From JBFMFR01 sp040752025 (GTDB lineage Bacteria > Chloroflexota > Anaerolineae > Anaerolineales > UBA4823): a stretch of 64,000 bases of DNA. Under the pieces are notes generated by a model. It made no database searches, was not told where the DNA came from, and saw only the letters and a list, made by a program, of their open reading frames with translations. Position 1 is the stretch's first letter. Each line of letters opens with the position of its first letter. The translations under genes and the position numbers were made by a program. Below, one piece after another: positions 34,800 to 43,361 of this stretch. Location: assembly GCA_040752025.1 (NCBI GenBank), contig JBFMFR010000015.1, forward strand, positions 41,564 through 105,563, written 5' to 3'.

Positions 34800-35927
34800 T
34801 TATGCTTTCTCCCGTTCCGGTTCGCCGAAGATGCCCGTAGGGCGGACCAGGAGTACGAAAATGAGGATGGTGAAAGCGATTGCGTCTCGCATGGGGGTGG
34901 AGATGTAACCAGCGCTGAGCACTTCGGCCTGTCCCATGATCAAAGCTCCGACCAGGGCACCGGGAATGCTACCGATGCCACCGAGCACGGCGGCGACGAA
35001 GGCTTTCAGGCCAGGAATGATGCCCATCCAGAAGAAAACTTGCGGGAAAGCAATGGCATAGAGTACGCCCGCTGCGCCAGCCAGCGCAGCGCCAATGGCA
35101 AAGGTAATAGAAATAATGCCATCTACATTGATGCCCATCAGGCGCGCAGTGGGTTTGTCATAAGCTGTGGCGCGCATGGCCTTGCCGATGCGAGTTTTTT
35201 GAACAACGAATTGGAGCAGCGCCAGCAGGAAGATGGAAGAAATAATAATAATCATGGCGATGCTGGAGAAGATCACGCTACCTTCGGGCGCCGCGACACC
35301 GGGTTGCAATTTGAAAATGCCTTGCGAACCAATTACCCAGGTGGATACCGGGAAAGGCCGCTGGTAAGTGATGAAGTTTGGCGTGTAAACGAATTCGAGC
35401 GCCCCAAAGTATTCCAGGAAGAAGGAAACGCCAATGGCGGTGATCAGAGCAGAGATGCGCGGAGCATTGCGCAATGGCTTATAAGCCACGCGCTCAATGA
35501 CTACTGCCAGAAACGCGCATACAACCATAGCGAGCAGGACGACGGTGACCGTCCCTACTCCAAGTGACAACCATTCCGGTGTACCGGGAATTAATTTCGA
35601 TAACCAGAGATTGAGCTCGAAACGAGTGATCGCATAGTAGCTTGTGAAGGCCCCAACCATGAAGACATCACCGTGAGCGAAGTTGATCAGGCGCACGATG
35701 CCATACACCATGGTGTAACCTAGAGCAATCAGGGCGTAAACGAAACCCAATTGAAGGCCATTGAGTACTTGCTGGATAAAGAGCGTGGGGTTCTCTATAA
35801 GGGAAACGCCCAACTTCCAGGTAGCCAACGCAGCCACCAGGATCAAAAAGGCTTTTCCCAGCCAGCGCCTTTGAATGGCCTTTTCGACAAAGGAACCAGT
35901 TGGCGATGCAAGGGTAGTTGATTTCAT
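34800..35927 (-). CDS. livH: Liv-type ABC transporter permease LivH (system 2)
   Basis: A 375-residue permease. Family signature GFVYALIALGYTMVYGIVRLINFAHGDVFMVGAF, then ERVAYKPLRNAPR, AMRATAYDKPTARLMGI, and a C-terminal VRPTGIFGEPERE. It is about 70 residues longer than its system 1 counterpart because of an N-terminal helix and a 25-residue periplasmic insert. A strong hairpin with a T-run (35943-35982) sits between its start and the binding-protein stop, so its level may be set by read-through. Confidence 0.94.
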   Translation of the reverse strand: MKSTTLASPTGSFVEKAIQRRWLGKAFLILVAALATWKLGVSLIENPTLFIQQVLNGLQLGFVYALIALGYTMVYGIVRLINFAHGDVFMVGAFTSYYAITRFELNLWLSKLIPGTPEWLSLGVGTVTVVLLAMVVCAFLAVVIERVAYKPLRNAPRISALITAIGVSFFLEYFGALEFVYTPNFITYQRPFPVSTWVIGSQGIFKLQPGVAAPEGSVIFSSIAMIIIISSIFLLALLQFVVQKTRIGKAMRATAYDKPTARLMGINVDGIISITFAIGAALAGAAGVLYAIAFPQVFFWMGIIPGLKAFVAAVLGGIGSIPGALVGALIMGQAEVLSAGYISTPMRDAIAFTILIFVLLVRPTGIFGEPEREKA

Positions 35928-35942
35928 AAGCTCATCCTGGGT

Positions 35943-35982
35943 AAAAGCGAGGGGCGGCCTGGGTAACCGCCCCTCGCTTTTT
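35943..35982 (-). terminator. Intercistronic attenuator-like terminator in liv operon 2
   Basis: A 15-bp perfect stem (35943-35957 with 35967-35981) with a 9-base loop. On the minus strand the stem ends in TTTT. It sits between the binding-protein and livH genes, where partial termination would give more binding protein than membrane subunits. The same place in operon 1 has a hairpin without a T-run. Confidence 0.82.
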
Positions 35983-35990
35983 AGATCAGA

Positions 35991-37130
35991 TTACGGACAG
36001 ATGGTGTCAACGTACGAAACTTTGCCGTCTTTGACTTGCAGAACGGCGGCGCACTTGATGGGGTTGTGCTGTGCGTCGAAGGTGATCGTGCCAGAGACGC
36101 CCTCAAGGGTGATGCCAGCCATGGTATCCTTGACCTTGGAAGCATCATCAACACCAGCCTTCTCGATGGAAGACAGGAGCAGATTGGCGGCATCGTAAGC
36201 CAGGGTCGCCAGGGCATCCGGCACGGCGCCGTACTTGGCCTGGTAGTTCTTGACCCAGTCCTGGACGATCGGGCGGGTATCTTCAGCGGAGTAGTGGTTC
36301 GAGAAGAAGCCACCATCAGCAGCATTCAGGTCGAGGTCAGATGAGTCCCAACCATCGCCACCCATCATCACAGCAGTCACGCCTTTTTCCTTGGCCTGAG
36401 CGCCAACCAGGTTGACGATCGGGAAGTAGTCAGGCACAAAAAGTACTTCGGCATTGCTCTCAGCCACTTTGGCCAGGATGGCGGAGAAGTCGGTGTCCTG
36501 GGAGGTGTAGGTCTCCTTGCCGACAACGGTACCGCCCTGCTCGGTGAAGGCTTTCTCGAAGAACTCGGCCAGACCGCGCACGTAGTCATTGCCCTGGTCA
36601 AACAGGATGAAGGCCGTCTTATGGCCCTGCTTGAGGGCGAACTTGGCCATCACGGTGCCCTGGAAGGGGTCGATGAAGCAAGCGCGGAAGACATACGGCT
36701 TGGTGGAGCCGTCTTGCTTCAGCGTGACCTGGGGGTTGGTGGAGGTGGGGCTGATCTGGAGAACGCCCTTGGCATCGGCGATTTCAGAGATCGGAATGGA
36801 AGCCTTGGAGCAGACTTCGCCGATGATGTAATGGACTTTATCCTGGTCGATGACTTTGTTGGCAGCGTTTACGGATGGATCGGCTTCGCATTGGCTATCT
36901 TCGACAATGGTCTCGATCTTCTTGCCCAAAACACCACCCTTGGCATTCCACTCGTCAATGGCCAAGAGAGCGCCGTCACGGGTCGAAACGCCGAAGGTGG
37001 GTACAGCGCCGCTCAGTGGGGCCAGGATGGCGATTTTAATCGTATCGCTGCCGGTCTGCCCGCCCGGGGCACAGCCTGCCAGCAGTATGGCTGCCAGCAT
37101 AAAAACGGAAAACAGTGTGCGTAGTTTCAT
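35991..37130 (-). CDS. Liv-type ABC transporter substrate-binding lipoprotein (system 2)
   Basis: 379 residues from ATG 37130 (MKLRTLFSVFMLAAI), supported by GGAGGAGAAAGAATA just upstream and by a good lipoprotein signal with lipobox LLAGC (Cys20). The mature protein begins IKIAILAPLSGAVPTFG and contains FRACFIDPFQGTVMAKF, which is clearly related to the system 1 protein. It captures a branched-chain amino acid or related compound outside the membrane for livHMGF, encoded downstream. Cys pairs (CEADP, VCSKA, CAAV, TICP) may form disulfides. First gene of the leftward operon. Confidence 0.92.
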   Translation of the reverse strand: MKLRTLFSVFMLAAILLAGCAPGGQTGSDTIKIAILAPLSGAVPTFGVSTRDGALLAIDEWNAKGGVLGKKIETIVEDSQCEADPSVNAANKVIDQDKVHYIIGEVCSKASIPISEIADAKGVLQISPTSTNPQVTLKQDGSTKPYVFRACFIDPFQGTVMAKFALKQGHKTAFILFDQGNDYVRGLAEFFEKAFTEQGGTVVGKETYTSQDTDFSAILAKVAESNAEVLFVPDYFPIVNLVGAQAKEKGVTAVMMGGDGWDSSDLDLNAADGGFFSNHYSAEDTRPIVQDWVKNYQAKYGAVPDALATLAYDAANLLLSSIEKAGVDDASKVKDTMAGITLEGVSGTITFDAQHNPIKCAAVLQVKDGKVSYVDTICP

Positions 37131-37753
37131 TATTCTTTCTCCTCCAGAATTGGCGTTAGAGTTGCGACAATCCTGCGCGTACAGGCTTGTCTTAGTGGAT
37201 AAAGATCTCTGTGGGGTCTTATTCATTTGTCAAATCCGGGAGACCACCTCCTTTCAAACCTAGTGCCTAATTCGAAAACCGTATTGGATTACAATACCTC
37301 AATCTACAATGAGGCCAAACACAAAAAACGGAAATTGGGGCGCTGATATGGGGAGATTTATCGGAAGTTCATTGACATAAAGTCAGTGCTCTTGTTTTCC
37401 ATAGAACAGTAGACCTGCAGTTAGAGGCAACTGTAGAATATTTTGCTAATCATAGTTTTTTTGTGGCGGTTTGTCAATAGGGGATTTCGAATTCATCGAA
37501 ATGTCTTCGAATGTTAAAGTGTTCGTAACACCGTGTGGTAAAATTACCTTATCCAGCAGGTTTTACCAACGTTCGGTTAGCACTGTTATGATCTGGCCTG
37601 ATGGCCGTTTATGGTGTGACCAGAAAAAGATGGATACCAGCGACTCGGTACTCCTGGAGGCACTGTTCTGGTTGAAGCTGTGAGCGCGTCGGCTCTCCGC
37701 GAGGAGCGAGATGCGCTCCACCAGGGTGTAGCGAGTATTTTTAGGAGGTATGT
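37131..37753 (+). other. Divergent intergenic region between liv operon 2 and gyrB
   Basis: About 620 bases, AT-rich, no gene supported. It holds two back-to-back inverted repeats (GTATTG 37281-37286 with CAATAC 37292-37297; CCTCA 37297-37301 with TGAGG 37310-37314) that could be operators. It also has a TTGACA at 37372-37377 without a matching -10, and a TTGACA on the minus strand at 37233-37228. One near DnaA box (TTATCCACT, minus strand 37202-37194) is present, too few for an origin. A 70-codon frame at 37471-37683 shows no family or ribosome site. Confidence 0.6.
37536..37544 (+). promoter_or_regulatory. Extended -10 promoter candidate for gyrB
   Basis: TGG-TAAAAT at 37536-37544, identical to the extended -10 of the tRNA-Glu and the 42-46.6 kb cassette. 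It would leave a 200-base untranslated leader before gyrB. Confidence 0.5.
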
Positions 37754-39673
37754 GTGATAAAAGGCCAGACTTACTCGTATGAGGCTAAGGATATCCAGGT
37801 TTTGGAAGGCCTTGAGGCAGTTCGCCGTCGCCCAGGTATGTACGTGGGCGGCACAGATATCAAAGCGCTGCACCACTTGATTTACGAGGTTGTTGACAAT
37901 TCGATTGACGAGGCCCTGGCTGGGGCATGTGACACGATCGAAGTATATATTCACCAAGATCGCAGCGTGTCGGTGGTCGATAATGGGCGTGGTATCCCGG
38001 TAGACATCCACCCACAGATGAAGAAGCCAGCCCTGGAAGTGGTAATGACCACCTTACATGCAGGCGGCAAGTTTGGCAGTGGAAGCTACAAGGTATCTGG
38101 TGGTTTGCACGGCGTGGGTGTTTCGGCTGTCAATGCTTTGTCTGAATGGTGTGAAGTACGTGTGTGGCGCGACGGTAAAGAGCATTTCCAGCGCTTCGAG
38201 CGCGGTTACCCTGTCGGCCCGGTGGAGATCGTGGGTAAGGCTTCGCCTCAGAAAACGGGCACGCGCACGACTTTTAAGTTCGACCCGGAAATCTTCAAGG
38301 GCGATCTGGATTATCGTTTCGACACGCTCGTGCAACGCTTCCGCGAGATGGCTTTTGTAACTCGCGGCGTTACGCTTTATTTTATGGATGAGCGCAGTGA
38401 TCGAGAAATGACTTTCTATTTCGAGGGCGGGATCACTTCGTTTGTACGCTATCTGAACCGGAATCGCAATGTGTTTCACCCGGTGGTGCATGTAGAGAAG
38501 GAAAGCGAAGGGATTACCATCGATGCTGCAATTCAATATACGGATGCTTATGCAGAGTCGGTGTATGCTTTTGCGAACACGATCAATACAGTGGATGGCG
38601 GCACGCATCTGACTGGGCTGCGCGCGGCGGTTACTCGGACGATCAATGATTATGCCCGGCGAAGTGGTTTGCTCAAAGATGCGGAAGCCAATTTCTCCGG
38701 GGATGATACACGTGAAGGCCTGACGGCAATCGTCAGTGTGAAGCATCCCGACCCACAATTCGAGAGCCAGACCAAGGTTAAGCTCATGAATCCGGAAGTG
38801 CAGACGCTGGCGCAGCAAGTGATCGGAGAAGCGTTTAGCACTTTCCTGGAAGAAAACCCTTCAGCGGGTAAGGCTATCGTGCAGAAATGTTTGACCTCGG
38901 CCCGGGCGCGCGATGCAGCTCGCAAGGCGCGCGATCTGGTGATCCGTAAGTCAGCCCTGGAAAGCCTGACTTTGCCCGGTAAGCTGGCGGATTGTTCTGA
39001 ACGCGACCCGCAAAAAACTGAGCTCTATATCGTGGAGGGTGACTCGGCAGGTGGGAGCGCTAAACAGGGCCGGGACCGCCATTTTCAAGCAATTTTGCCG
39101 TTGCGTGGCAAGATTTTAAACACGGAACGCGCTCGATTGGATAAGATTCTGGCGAATAATGAGGTGAAAGCCCTGATCTCGGCGCTTGGAACGGGAATTG
39201 GAGAAAGTTTTGATCTGACGGGGTTGCGCTATGGGCGGGTGATTATTATGACGGATGCGGATGTGGATGGCAGTCATATCCGCACGCTGCTGTTGACTTT
39301 CTTCTTCCGTTACATGCAGACCTTGATCGAGGAAGGACATTTGTATATCGCTCAGCCGCCGTTATATCGCCTGAGTTATAGGAACCAGGCACGATATGTT
39401 TACTCGGATGCTGAGAAAGATCGGATTTTGCAAGAGATGGGGACGAACCAAGAAAAGGTTGGCTTGCAAAGATATAAGGGTTTGGGTGAAATGAATCCGG
39501 AGCAACTGTGGGATACTACAATGGACCCGGCAATCCGTACGCTGTTATTAGTAACTATCGATGACGCTGCGGAGGCGGACCGTACATTTGATATGTTGAT
39601 GGGATCAGCAGTTCCGCCGCGGAAGCGCTTTATCCAGACACACGCCCGAGAAGTACGGAATCTAGATATTTAG
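37754..39673 (+). CDS. gyrB: DNA gyrase subunit B
   Basis: A 639-residue type II topoisomerase ATPase subunit; start GTG 37754 with AGGAGGT directly upstream. GHKL ATPase: VRRRPGMYVGGTD, EVVDNSIDEALAG, VDNGRGIPVD, GGLHGVGVSAVNALSE. Transducer and TOPRIM: YIVEGDSAGGSAKQGRDR and TDADVDGSHIRTLLLTFFFR, with C-terminal QRYKGLGEMNPEQLW. Length and the QRYKGLGEMN tail fit GyrB; ParE is a less likely alternative because no gyrA/parC partner is in the window. It introduces negative supercoils with GyrA. Confidence 0.95.
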   Translation: MIKGQTYSYEAKDIQVLEGLEAVRRRPGMYVGGTDIKALHHLIYEVVDNSIDEALAGACDTIEVYIHQDRSVSVVDNGRGIPVDIHPQMKKPALEVVMTTLHAGGKFGSGSYKVSGGLHGVGVSAVNALSEWCEVRVWRDGKEHFQRFERGYPVGPVEIVGKASPQKTGTRTTFKFDPEIFKGDLDYRFDTLVQRFREMAFVTRGVTLYFMDERSDREMTFYFEGGITSFVRYLNRNRNVFHPVVHVEKESEGITIDAAIQYTDAYAESVYAFANTINTVDGGTHLTGLRAAVTRTINDYARRSGLLKDAEANFSGDDTREGLTAIVSVKHPDPQFESQTKVKLMNPEVQTLAQQVIGEAFSTFLEENPSAGKAIVQKCLTSARARDAARKARDLVIRKSALESLTLPGKLADCSERDPQKTELYIVEGDSAGGSAKQGRDRHFQAILPLRGKILNTERARLDKILANNEVKALISALGTGIGESFDLTGLRYGRVIIMTDADVDGSHIRTLLLTFFFRYMQTLIEEGHLYIAQPPLYRLSYRNQARYVYSDAEKDRILQEMGTNQEKVGLQRYKGLGEMNPEQLWDTTMDPAIRTLLLVTIDDAAEADRTFDMLMGSAVPPRKRFIQTHAREVRNLDI

Positions 39674-39717
39674 GCCGGATTCGGTTAAGTCAATCTACCA
39701 CAGGCGAGAAGTTGCAC

Positions 39718-39723
39718 TATAAT
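39718..39723 (+). promoter_or_regulatory. Candidate -10 of the PD40-propeller kinase gene
   Basis: Perfect TATAAT 45 bases upstream of the kinase ATG; the -35 (CTACCA at 39695-39700) is weak. Confidence 0.45.
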
Positions 39724-39767
39724 ATCATTCTTGAAAACATTGAAAAAAAGGGTAATAGTCTTACCTC

Positions 39768-41951
39768 ATGATACTTGAACGCGGAACCTTGCTGAATAAT
39801 CGTTACCGGATCGTGGAGATCCTTGGGCAAGGGGGGATGGGCTCTGTATATCGCGCGGTAGATGAAAATCTTGGGGTTGAAGTAGCGGTTAAGGATAATC
39901 TTTTCACGACTGAGGAATATGCGCGGCAATTCCGGCGCGAGGCGATTATTCTGGCCAATTTGCGCCATCCTAATCTACCGCGGGTGATGGACCATTTTGT
40001 GATCAATGGACAGGGCCAGTACCTGGTGATGGATTATATCGAGGGCGAGGATTTGCGACAGCGCATGGAGCGCATCGGGGTCGTACCTGAAGAGGAAGTG
40101 ATCACGATTGGGGCGGCTGTGTGCGACGCGTTAGCATATCTGGCGTCGCGCAAACCCTCGATTATCCACCGGGATATCAAACCAGGGAATATCAAGATTA
40201 CACCGCAAGGGCACATCTTCCTGGTAGATTTCGGCCTGGCGAAAACGCTACACGGTTCGCAAGCAACGACGACTGGGGCGCGGGCGATGACTCCGGGTTA
40301 TTCACCCCCGGAGCAATATGGCACAGCGCGCACGGATCACCGCTCTGACATCTTTTCTTTAGGGGCAACACTTTACGCGGCTTTGACAGGCGCTACGCCT
40401 GAGGATGCCCTGGCTCGGGCGATGGATCAGGCCGAACTGACCTCGATCCGGAAGCATAACCAGCGCATCTCTCGCCGGCTGACGACCGCAATCGAGAAAT
40501 CTTTGGAAGTGCGCCCGGATGATCGATACCAGACTCCGGAAGAATTCAAGCAAGCGTTGTTGGGAGCCAGCACCAGTAGTAAGCGCAGGGAGGGAGATTA
40601 TTACGTAGCGCCTCCGCCGGTGGATGAAAAGGGCATTCCTGAAGATGAAGCACCTGCGGCAGCACCTGAGTCCGAGAAGGTGCAGTTACCTTCCGAAAAG
40701 AACGCCCAATCGATTTTGCCGATCAGTACGCCGTTGGAGGAACTGGATCTCAGTTTGCCACGCTCACGGCCGGTCAAGCGGCGGAAGGGGATTGGATGTT
40801 GGACAGTATTCTTGCTGGTGGCGCTGCTGTTGGTAGGCGGCGGGATTGGTGTGTACAATTACGATCCTGAACTGCCTGAACGTGCAATGGCGCAGTTCTG
40901 GCCGATGATTTTCTCGCCAATGGCAACGCCTACCAGTGCACTGGTCGCGGTCGAGGCGAGCTTTACGCCGACTCTCACGCAAATTCCCTTCACCTCCACA
41001 CCCCAAGCTACGGCAACAGATACGCCCGAGCCTACGATTACGCTCACGCCTACTGAAACGCTCATCCCTACTGAGACGCCTACATCTGTGCCAACACCCT
41101 TGGGAGGTAGCGGCCAGATTGCGTTTGCTTCGGATATCACCGGGGTGCCCCAGGTATACGTGATCAATTCGATCGACGGATCGGGATTGCGGCAAATCAC
41201 GGACATGCCCGAGGGGGCATGCCAGCCGAGTTGGTCTCCAGATTTGCTGCGAATTGTATTTATTTCCCCGTGTGACACCAATCGAGATTATTATCCTCTA
41301 TCTGCACTTTACCTGATCAATCTTGATGGAACGGGCTTGCAGCCATTACCGAAACTTTCGGGGGGCGACTACGATCCAGATTGGTCGCCAGATGGAAAGC
41401 ACATTGCATTTACATCTTTACGTAACTCAGGACGCCCTCAAATCTATGTTTTGAACCTGGAAGACAACTCGGCCAAACTGTTGTCAGGTAAATTTTCTAC
41501 AGACTCGCAGCCTTCCTGGTCTCCGGATGGGAAACAGTTAATTTATGTTTCGACAGGTTCGGGATCACAGCAGATCTGGGTCATGGATGCGGATGGGGGT
41601 AATCCAAGCCAGTTTTCTTATAGTACGAACTTAGTAGATTCGCGCCCAACCTGGTCTCCAGATCAACAAACGGTGTTGTTTACGCAACTGGTGAAGCTGG
41701 GCGGTATCCCATGGGTGTCGTTTGCTCCCTATCAGGTTACCGGGGAATATGAGGAGTATCGCCTGGGCCAGGGTTCATTACCGATGCGCGAGGCGGTATT
41801 CTCGCCGGATGGATTATGGATCGTGTTCGAGGCCTGGACGGCTAAGACCGGGCACGATATCTATATCAGTTCTGCCAGCGGAGCGGGGCTGCGCCAGGTA
41901 ACCTCTGGTCCGGCCTTTGATTTTGACCCGGCATGGAGCCCGCTACCCTGA
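39768..41951 (+). CDS. Ser/Thr protein kinase with extracytoplasmic PD40/TolB-like propeller
   Basis: A 727-residue receptor-like kinase. Residues 12-265 are the kinase: GQGGMGSVYRAVDE, K42 in VAVKDN, intact HRD loop IIHRDIKPGNIKI, VDFGLAKTL and GYSPPEQYG. A linker leads to one membrane helix at about 345-365 (GCWTVFLLVALLLVGGGIGV), then a Thr/Pro-rich stalk (TPEPTITLTPTETLIPTETP). Residues about 445-727 are a TolB-type propeller of PD40 repeats (IAFASDITGVPQVYVIN, then SWSPD-like repeats in each blade). The propeller should face outside, so it may sense an envelope ligand. It lies 94 bases after gyrB with its own -10. Confidence 0.93.
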   Translation: MILERGTLLNNRYRIVEILGQGGMGSVYRAVDENLGVEVAVKDNLFTTEEYARQFRREAIILANLRHPNLPRVMDHFVINGQGQYLVMDYIEGEDLRQRMERIGVVPEEEVITIGAAVCDALAYLASRKPSIIHRDIKPGNIKITPQGHIFLVDFGLAKTLHGSQATTTGARAMTPGYSPPEQYGTARTDHRSDIFSLGATLYAALTGATPEDALARAMDQAELTSIRKHNQRISRRLTTAIEKSLEVRPDDRYQTPEEFKQALLGASTSSKRREGDYYVAPPPVDEKGIPEDEAPAAAPESEKVQLPSEKNAQSILPISTPLEELDLSLPRSRPVKRRKGIGCWTVFLLVALLLVGGGIGVYNYDPELPERAMAQFWPMIFSPMATPTSALVAVEASFTPTLTQIPFTSTPQATATDTPEPTITLTPTETLIPTETPTSVPTPLGGSGQIAFASDITGVPQVYVINSIDGSGLRQITDMPEGACQPSWSPDLLRIVFISPCDTNRDYYPLSALYLINLDGTGLQPLPKLSGGDYDPDWSPDGKHIAFTSLRNSGRPQIYVLNLEDNSAKLLSGKFSTDSQPSWSPDGKQLIYVSTGSGSQQIWVMDADGGNPSQFSYSTNLVDSRPTWSPDQQTVLFTQLVKLGGIPWVSFAPYQVTGEYEEYRLGQGSLPMREAVFSPDGLWIVFEAWTAKTGHDIYISSASGAGLRQVTSGPAFDFDPAWSPLP

Positions 41952-42013
41952 AACAACCAAGCAATCAGAACAGACCAGGTTGAAACTGGCTGAGCAGCTG
42001 CGGCGTTGACTAA

Positions 42014-42259
42014 TCAGCGCCGCTGTTCGATTAACGAAGCTAATTGCTCTAACGTATCAAAGGTATCGGCATTCAACTCGGTGTCGTCGATGCGAACACC
42101 GAAGGCGTCTTCAATATATAAAGCCAGATCTACCAGGTTGAAGGAATCAATCAGCCCGCCGGAGATCAGGGGTTCATCGATCGCAATCTGACGGTTGGGC
42201 TGTTTCAGGATGGTTGCAGCAATGTATTGGGCTAGTGAGGCGATGGTTTCGTTGTTCAT
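42014..42259 (-). CDS. Acyl carrier protein (DltC-like)
   Basis: An 81-residue carrier protein, all-helical and acidic. The phosphopantetheine site is GGLIDSFNLVDL, with Ser as attachment residue, and the third-helix region IEDAFGVRIDDTELNADTF is typical. Length matches DltC and stand-alone carriers. It is the last gene of the six-gene cassette and starts 18 bases after the SGNH lipoprotein stop. Its likely job is to present an activated acyl or aminoacyl group to the MBOAT enzyme. A cognate ligase (DltA-type) is not encoded in the window. Confidence 0.92.
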   Translation of the reverse strand: MNNETIASLAQYIAATILKQPNRQIAIDEPLISGGLIDSFNLVDLALYIEDAFGVRIDDTELNADTFDTLEQLASLIEQRR

Positions 42260-42277
42260 TCTCGCTCCATAGTTCGG

Positions 42278-43291
42278 TCAGTTTTGAGGGTTTATTTTGC
42301 GCCAGACTGCATCCAGAACCTGCAGGGCAGTCAGATTGCGCACCGGCCAGGCTTTCGATATGGCGACTGGATCGTTGAAGTAATTGCGCCCCCAGGTGAG
42401 GTGGGCTTTATCTTCCTGTAAGCCTTTGGCAGGCAGAGGTTGGACTGCCAGCCAGAAATTCCAAAGGGGCAGATCGTATTCGAGCGCCAGGCGGGCGATG
42501 ATAGCATTGATGCTGCCGTTGCCTTCGGTGTTATCGGCTTTGGTGGAGAGGATGGGAATCACGCCGTTATCGATGGAGTATTCGATGATTTTGCGCATCT
42601 GAGGCTCAAATTCGGTCGGATGCCAGATGTCGTTGGTGCCGAGCATGACAAAGGCGATGACAGGGCGCTGCAAGCGGTATTCACAGGAGAGCGGGGTTTC
42701 GTTGACGGCGCAGTAATCACGGTCTGCCCACAGGGTGGTAAACAATGAAGATGCATTGAACCCCGAACGGGCTGCCAGGCTGGTGCGCCCGTAGGAGCCC
42801 TGGAAAGCGTTAATTACATCCTGCAAGTAGGGGTAATCGCCCAGGTTGTAAAATTCTGGGCCCCGGTCAAAATCGCCCAAAAACCAGGCCGGGGTGCTGC
42901 CGCAATCACCTATCTTTGAGAAAGCGCCGGGGTTGTTGCCCAATTGCAGACCGCGCTGATAGATTTCGATGATGCGATCGTCTGGGGTGGGAATGATGGG
43001 CAACTGCTGCCATTCACCTGGGGCCAGCGTGGGCCTGGGCGTCGCGCTGGGGGTTGAAGTCGGCTGAGGTGTGGCAGAAGCCTGCGCGGCCGGCGCCTCA
43101 ACCGTAGGGGAGGGGCCGACTGGAGCAAGGCTGGCGGTCGGATTACGAGTTGGATGTGAGGCAGGCGTAGCAGAGGCCGCAGTGGCGGGTGTTGGGGAGA
43201 GCGGGGTAGATGGTGGGGCTGAGGTTGGCTGGGCAGGGGCACAACTGACGAGCAGGATAAGGCTGACCAGCAGGATCAAGTACCGGTTCAT
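42278..43291 (-). CDS. SGNH-hydrolase-like lipoprotein
   Basis: A 337-residue protein from ATG 43291 (MNRYLILLVSLILLV); another ATG at 43309 is possible and neither has a strong ribosome site. Lipobox LLVSC gives Cys17. A linker of about 100 residues rich in Pro/Thr/Ser/Ala carries the domain away from the membrane. The SGNH-like fold is suggested by KIGDCGSTPAWFLG (GDS replaced by GDC), AFVMLGTNDIW (block III with Asn) and DKAHLTWG (DxxH). Substitution of the nucleophile makes ordinary esterase activity uncertain. Part of the MBOAT/ACP cassette, so probably involved in acyl transfer or removal at the cell surface. Confidence 0.82.
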   Translation of the reverse strand: MNRYLILLVSLILLVSCAPAQPTSAPPSTPLSPTPATAASATPASHPTRNPTASLAPVGPSPTVEAPAAQASATPQPTSTPSATPRPTLAPGEWQQLPIIPTPDDRIIEIYQRGLQLGNNPGAFSKIGDCGSTPAWFLGDFDRGPEFYNLGDYPYLQDVINAFQGSYGRTSLAARSGFNASSLFTTLWADRDYCAVNETPLSCEYRLQRPVIAFVMLGTNDIWHPTEFEPQMRKIIEYSIDNGVIPILSTKADNTEGNGSINAIIARLALEYDLPLWNFWLAVQPLPAKGLQEDKAHLTWGRNYFNDPVAISKAWPVRNLTALQVLDAVWRKINPQN

Positions 43292-43361
43292 AAGTGATGA
43301 AGGTTCCATTTGTCTAAGTATCCGGGAAGCTGTCTTCGAGCACCTGGGCAGCGGGAGAGCT

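Noticed and set aside
37471..37683. 70-codon frame upstream of gyrB
   Set aside because: No ribosome site, no family, and it crosses the likely gyrB promoter and leader.
37131..37753. Possible replication origin before gyrB
   Set aside because: Only one or two near DnaA boxes, no cluster, no dnaA gene and no AT-rich repeat array.
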